Below are positions 23,489 through 27,029 of a DNA stretch of 27,029 nucleotides, piece by piece (position 1 is the stretch's first letter; each line of letters opens with the position of its first letter). Made by a program: the position numbers and the translations under genes. The stretch is from Chrysochromulina tobinii (Eukaryota; Haptophyta; Prymnesiales; Chrysochromulinaceae), in the NCBI GenBank assembly GCA_001275005.1, contig JWZX01002367.1, positions 1-27,029 of the forward strand. Reading direction: 5' to 3'. The notes below the pieces were generated by a model. The model was not told the DNA's origin. It worked only from the letters and a program-made list of their open reading frames with translations, and made no database searches.

Positions 23489-26488
23489 ATGGCTGAAGTG
23501 GAGCTCAAGAAGGAGGATGGCACTGACAAAGCACCTCCTGATCAGAACGCCATGAGCGAGATGCTCAACAAGATTGGAAAATGCGCACTGCGGCACGACG
23601 AAATGCTCGTGCTCCGCAATGCAGCCGCAGCCGATATTGCAGCCGAGGCCGCTACCAAACATGCTGCCGAGGCCGCCGAACCGGGGGTAGAGACCCGCAG
23701 TGAGCTCAACGAGTGGCTCAAGTGGGCCAAAGAGAGAGCCGAGGAGCACGCAAACACCGCGCACCCGCGCAAGAAGCGCGCCGACGGCGCCGTGGAAAAG
23801 CTGAAATTCCTCGCGCCTGCCAACGACGTGCTCGATGCCGTGGGCCTCGTTCCGACCTTGTACCTCGACTTCCTCAAGTTTTGCTCGGGCTACTGCCTCT
23901 TGGGCGCGCTCCTCTCAGTACCATCGTACGCCTTCTCCGCCGCGCGCGCACATGAAGTCTTCTCGGCGGTTGCATTGGATACCTACCCAACCGCGTTGCT
24001 CCAATTGTCAATCGCCGCTCGCTCGGAATGCCGCGACGACGGGTGCAAGACGATGAACACGGTAGCTGGGTTGCTTGAAGCGCTCTTCTCGGTGCTGCTG
24101 TTTCTGGGCGTCCGGCGCTTCCGAACCCGTGTGAAAGCGATCAACGACGTCAACGAGGCGAACAATGTGTTCACTTCGGAGTATGCGATCCAGCTTCACG
24201 GCATGCCTCCAGACGCGACCAAGGAAGAGATCAAGGAGCACCTCGAGACTGTCGTCGCCGCGGCGACCGGCAAGAGCCGCGAGGAGTGCGCCGTATGGGA
24301 CGTGGCTCTCATCACGGACTGCGCAAGCGTGCTGCGCAATGCGGTCCAGCAGACTCCCCTCGAGCGCGAGTACGCCATCAATGAGCGCAAGTTGCGCATC
24401 GAATATGCCTTCCGCAAGGAACGGCCTGACGGGTGGCCGCAAACGCAGGTGATCGGAGAGCTCAAGACGTATGTCGAGAGCCTCTCTTCACGACTGCTGA
24501 AGACGCGTATGGGCATCACCGCCAGCACGTCCATCACGAACGTTCGCGGCGCCTTTGTCACCTTTGAAGAGCAGCCCGCACGCAACGCCGCGCTCAAGCT
24601 GTACCCAGGAGGCTGGGGCTACATCGCGCAGCCGAAGGCGAGGCGCTTCCGCAGCACGACGCCAAGTGGCTGTTGTGACAAAGGATGGCGGCTTCGCGCA
24701 TTCGCCCCGCCGCAGCCGCGCGATCTGCTGCACGAGAACTTGCCGTATCGGCTGCTGCGCCTCGACTTCAAGGCGTTCACCACCTTCTGTCGCCGCCTGA
24801 TCGCGACTGCATTGCTCGTCGCCTTCCTTCTCGTCAGCTTCGGCGTCATCATCGGGGTCAACGCGGCCAAGATGGACCCAGACGCACTGTTCAGCGATTT
24901 GGACCCCGAGACGAAGGAGATCATTGTGGACAGCCTCTTCCCTCTCCTCGCCTCGATCATCCTCGTGGTGGTGAACACGTCAATTGTGATTATCGTCAGC
25001 AGCCTCGGTGAATTTGAGCGCTACCCGACCCTCTCTGGCATGCATCAGAACAAAGCGGTGACCATCTTCCTCGCGCAGGCGTTCAACACGGGTTTCGTCA
25101 CCCTCCTGCTGATGGCGGCGCCGCCGCCCGAGTTCTACCGCTTCTATGAGCCCAACTGCCTGTGCCCGAAGCTCTTCTGCTGCGGCATTGGTGCCAAGGG
25201 CCTCATCATGCGTGGGCCGCACCTCACGATGTCATGGCTGTGGCATCTCGACGTGGGCACCTTGCTCGTCTCCGCAATGATCGTTCAGGCGATCACCGCC
25301 CTCACGGCCCCCTGGGTGCCGTACATCATGTTTAACTGCAAGATGCGCTTCTCGGCGAACGGCAAGCGCCACCGCGCTGACATGGAGAAGCTGTATTCTG
25401 GTCCTAAATTTGACCTGCCTACGTTCCTTGGCAAGGCGTACGCGCATTTCTTCGTCGTGATTGCGTATGCTGGCGTGCTCCCCATCCTCTACCTCACCGG
25501 AGCCGCCTTTTTCATCGGCTCGTGGCTGTGCGAGCGCTTCGCGCTGCTCTACCTGCACACGACGCCGCCACCCTACTCGTACCAGCTGATCGAGGCCACG
25601 CTCTGGTGGATGCCGTGGACCGTGGTGCTCCATGTGGGCTTCACGTTCTGGGGCTTTGCGGAGCTGCCTACGTGGCGGGTGCGAGCAGGTACATGGTCGC
25701 GTCCCTTCGACAACCAGACGCTCTGGGAGGCCATGGACGAGCCGAAACAGATGAACACCGACGCTGGGGTGCTCGAGCTTCCGGTGCTCAAATACTGGTT
25801 GACCTCAATCTACGACGTCCCCAACCACGTCAACTCTCTGCCGACGATTGCACTCTTCGTGCTGTTTCTGCTGCTTCTGCTCGTCTTGGTGCTCATGTGC
25901 GCGTGCGCCACATGCTGCTGCTGCTGGCCCGCTGGCGGCGTGTCCTGTCGCAGGAACAAGTCACGCGTCACGCCCCAAACGACCTCCGAGGACAAGGCAG
26001 ACGAAGGCGACGGCGCGCATGCAGTCGTCGACCCTCCGTTCAGCAAGATGCTGGTGGGCGTCACGCGCGAGAATGTACGCGTCCTCAATGGGCAAGTGAT
26101 TCATGACTTCCAGCGAGGCATCAAGGACACGCGGCTGACAAGACTGCTTCGCTGGACTCCGACTGCCCTCATGTTCCGAATGCTCGGGATGGCCGAGCGA
26201 CTCGACCAGCCGATCAGCGACGCGGAGTGGGAGACGGCCGAGCCGGTCTTCTCGAAGCTCACTGGCGCGGCGGATATCTCTTACCAGCCCGAATTCCATC
26301 CTACCTATGAGACGGCGTGGACCTTCCTCGCCAACCCGACGAAACTCCAGGCGTTCGTCGCGGGCGAGAAACTGGCCGAGGAGCTGGAGAAGGCCAAAGC
26401 GCGCGCGCTGGCGGCCCAGAAGGCGGCAGAGGACGGCTGGAAGAACAGGCACACACACCAAGAGAACGCGGAAGAGCCTGACGACTAG
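23489..26488 (+). CDS. OSCA/TMEM63 (CSC1-like) family membrane channel
   Basis: Probable osmosensitive/mechanosensitive cation-channel-like protein of the plasma or an internal membrane. ATG 23489 (G at +4) is preferred (999 residues); an earlier in-frame ATG at 23285 adds 68 Arg/Ser/Pro-rich residues and looks like leader. After an acidic, Ala-rich N-terminus come two spans (about 124-150 and 190-210), then a cytosolic RRM-like region (YAIQLHGMPPDATKEEIKEH, about 231-250), and GAFVTFEE (~354-361) with APPQPRDLLHENLPYRLL (~405-422), which resembles the OSCA W/APxPxDxxWxNL block. Further spans are at about 437-458, 484-503, 523-545, 586-615, 651-690, 706-726 and 783-812, where a run of Cys follows (CACATCCCCW). 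The C-terminus (about 825-999) is cytosolic, ending in a Lys/Glu/Ala-rich helix. Family placement is by pattern; anoctamin/TMC relatives are an alternative. Confidence 0.75.
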   Translation: MAEVELKKEDGTDKAPPDQNAMSEMLNKIGKCALRHDEMLVLRNAAAADIAAEAATKHAAEAAEPGVETRSELNEWLKWAKERAEEHANTAHPRKKRADGAVEKLKFLAPANDVLDAVGLVPTLYLDFLKFCSGYCLLGALLSVPSYAFSAARAHEVFSAVALDTYPTALLQLSIAARSECRDDGCKTMNTVAGLLEALFSVLLFLGVRRFRTRVKAINDVNEANNVFTSEYAIQLHGMPPDATKEEIKEHLETVVAAATGKSREECAVWDVALITDCASVLRNAVQQTPLEREYAINERKLRIEYAFRKERPDGWPQTQVIGELKTYVESLSSRLLKTRMGITASTSITNVRGAFVTFEEQPARNAALKLYPGGWGYIAQPKARRFRSTTPSGCCDKGWRLRAFAPPQPRDLLHENLPYRLLRLDFKAFTTFCRRLIATALLVAFLLVSFGVIIGVNAAKMDPDALFSDLDPETKEIIVDSLFPLLASIILVVVNTSIVIIVSSLGEFERYPTLSGMHQNKAVTIFLAQAFNTGFVTLLLMAAPPPEFYRFYEPNCLCPKLFCCGIGAKGLIMRGPHLTMSWLWHLDVGTLLVSAMIVQAITALTAPWVPYIMFNCKMRFSANGKRHRADMEKLYSGPKFDLPTFLGKAYAHFFVVIAYAGVLPILYLTGAAFFIGSWLCERFALLYLHTTPPPYSYQLIEATLWWMPWTVVLHVGFTFWGFAELPTWRVRAGTWSRPFDNQTLWEAMDEPKQMNTDAGVLELPVLKYWLTSIYDVPNHVNSLPTIALFVLFLLLLLVLVLMCACATCCCCWPAGGVSCRRNKSRVTPQTTSEDKADEGDGAHAVVDPPFSKMLVGVTRENVRVLNGQVIHDFQRGIKDTRLTRLLRWTPTALMFRMLGMAERLDQPISDAEWETAEPVFSKLTGAADISYQPEFHPTYETAWTFLANPTKLQAFVAGEKLAEELEKAKARALAAQKAAEDGWKNRHTHQENAEEPDD

Positions 26489-27029
26489 TCGTATGCACAG
26501 CATCGGAGCGCGCGCAGGGATCTGCAGAAGGAGCATGGCTGAAAGTGCATTATGGGGGCGCCTGTGGGGCTGACCGTTGTCCGCTGTGGCTTGCCCGCGG
26601 TGGTACCATCGAGATGGGAGTTCGCCGGGGGGATTGGGGGGGGACTTGAACCACGGTCCGGCTGCGGGCGCGCATCCTGCCGTCGTCTCGCCTCGTGGTG
26701 GGGTCGGATCGATGACGACTACAGCCCGGCCACGATCGACGATGGTCCCCCCCGAGGGGGTTTTCGTGCAGAACAACCATGATCTACCATCTATCGTATG
26801 TGGACGCAGTATGGTGACCGGCACCCCGCCGCTGGCCGCGCGATTTTAAAACGGTCGTACTAAACGGTAAATCGGTTGGTTATCCATCCGCGCGGCTGCC
26901 GGCTCGGTTAAACACGCGCGTCGTCCGGATTCTTGCGTTCACGTCAGGGGACGAACCCTCGTCCCCCTTGATTAATGTCTCTTTCGGATAACATGGCCGC
27001 GTCGCACCCTGCTCCTGGCGCTCAAAACA
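26489..27029. other. Downstream region at window edge, no gene seen
   Basis: About 540 nt after the OSCA-like stop. Frames on both strands between 26550 and 26850 mirror each other and look like GC-rich chance frames. G runs (GGGGGGATTGGGGGGGGACTT, split by ATT at about 26635-26655) and a C/G stretch at 26746-26760 (CCCCCCCGAGGGGG, a short palindrome followed by TTTT) are seen; the last resembles a terminator hairpin in form only. After 26850 the DNA becomes more AT-rich. The segment should include the OSCA-like 3' untranslated region. Confidence 0.45.

Noticed and set aside
26636-26700. T-arm-like sequence on the minus strand (GTGGTTCAAGTCCCC), suggesting a tRNA
   Set aside because: The putative T stem pairs only 3 of 5 positions, and no matching anticodon stem, D arm or acceptor stem can be formed at the right distances.
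26740-26766. CCCCCCCGAGGGGG followed by TTTT, like a bacterial intrinsic terminator
   Set aside because: The window is eukaryotic; loop is too small and no gene ends there.

Overview
The window looks like nuclear DNA of a GC-rich, intron-poor protist, most likely a photosynthetic alga with a secondary plastid (a haptophyte or similar chlorophyll a/c lineage). Evidence: long uninterrupted reading frames with strong G/C third-position bias; two short GT-AG introns (126 and 111 nt) that restore conserved protein families; a gene product with a signal peptide followed by a basic transit-like stretch; and eukaryotic families (DUR3, GT31, PX, OSCA/TMEM63-like, J-domain). No operon structure, Shine-Dalgarno-led starts, rRNA, CRISPR array or intact transposon was seen. 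I looked for tRNAs by eye and found no convincing one. The lineage is an inference.

Layout, left to right: a possible leftward first exon (4-207); a urea/H+ or Na+ symporter of the DUR3 family (605-2998, one intron); a leftward family 31 glycosyltransferase (3760-5091); a rightward armadillo-like membrane protein with an organelle-type N-terminus (5214-6590); a 736-residue disordered protein with an EF-hand-like segment and a repeated 'xx-I-F-G' motif (6858-9068); an Ala-rich coiled-coil protein (9546-12056); a conserved polytopic membrane protein interrupted by a single-base frameshift (12343-14158); a leftward J-domain protein (14701-15372); a rightward putative plastid membrane protein (15545-16282); a leftward PX-domain, tail-anchored protein (17532-19007); a rightward protein with an internally duplicated ~60-residue domain (19102-20265); a leftward tandem universal-stress (USP) protein with one intron (21045-22235); and a rightward OSCA/TMEM63-like channel protein (23489-26488).

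The genes do not form an obvious pathway. The clearest organisation is architectural: head-to-head pairs with very short shared promoters (about 94, 122 and 172 nt for three of them) alternate with convergent pairs separated by about 540-1250 nt. Several products are membrane proteins (urea uptake, mechanosensitive-like channel, PX protein, GT31, ARM-TM). The duplicated-domain protein and its convergent USP neighbour share an RPSTAP peptide; together with the IFG-repeat protein they are the most interesting poorly described products, and could be scaffold or flagellar components, but that is inference.

Start codons were chosen as the first plausible in-frame ATG. Several longer open frames begin with GTG or TTG and were trimmed.
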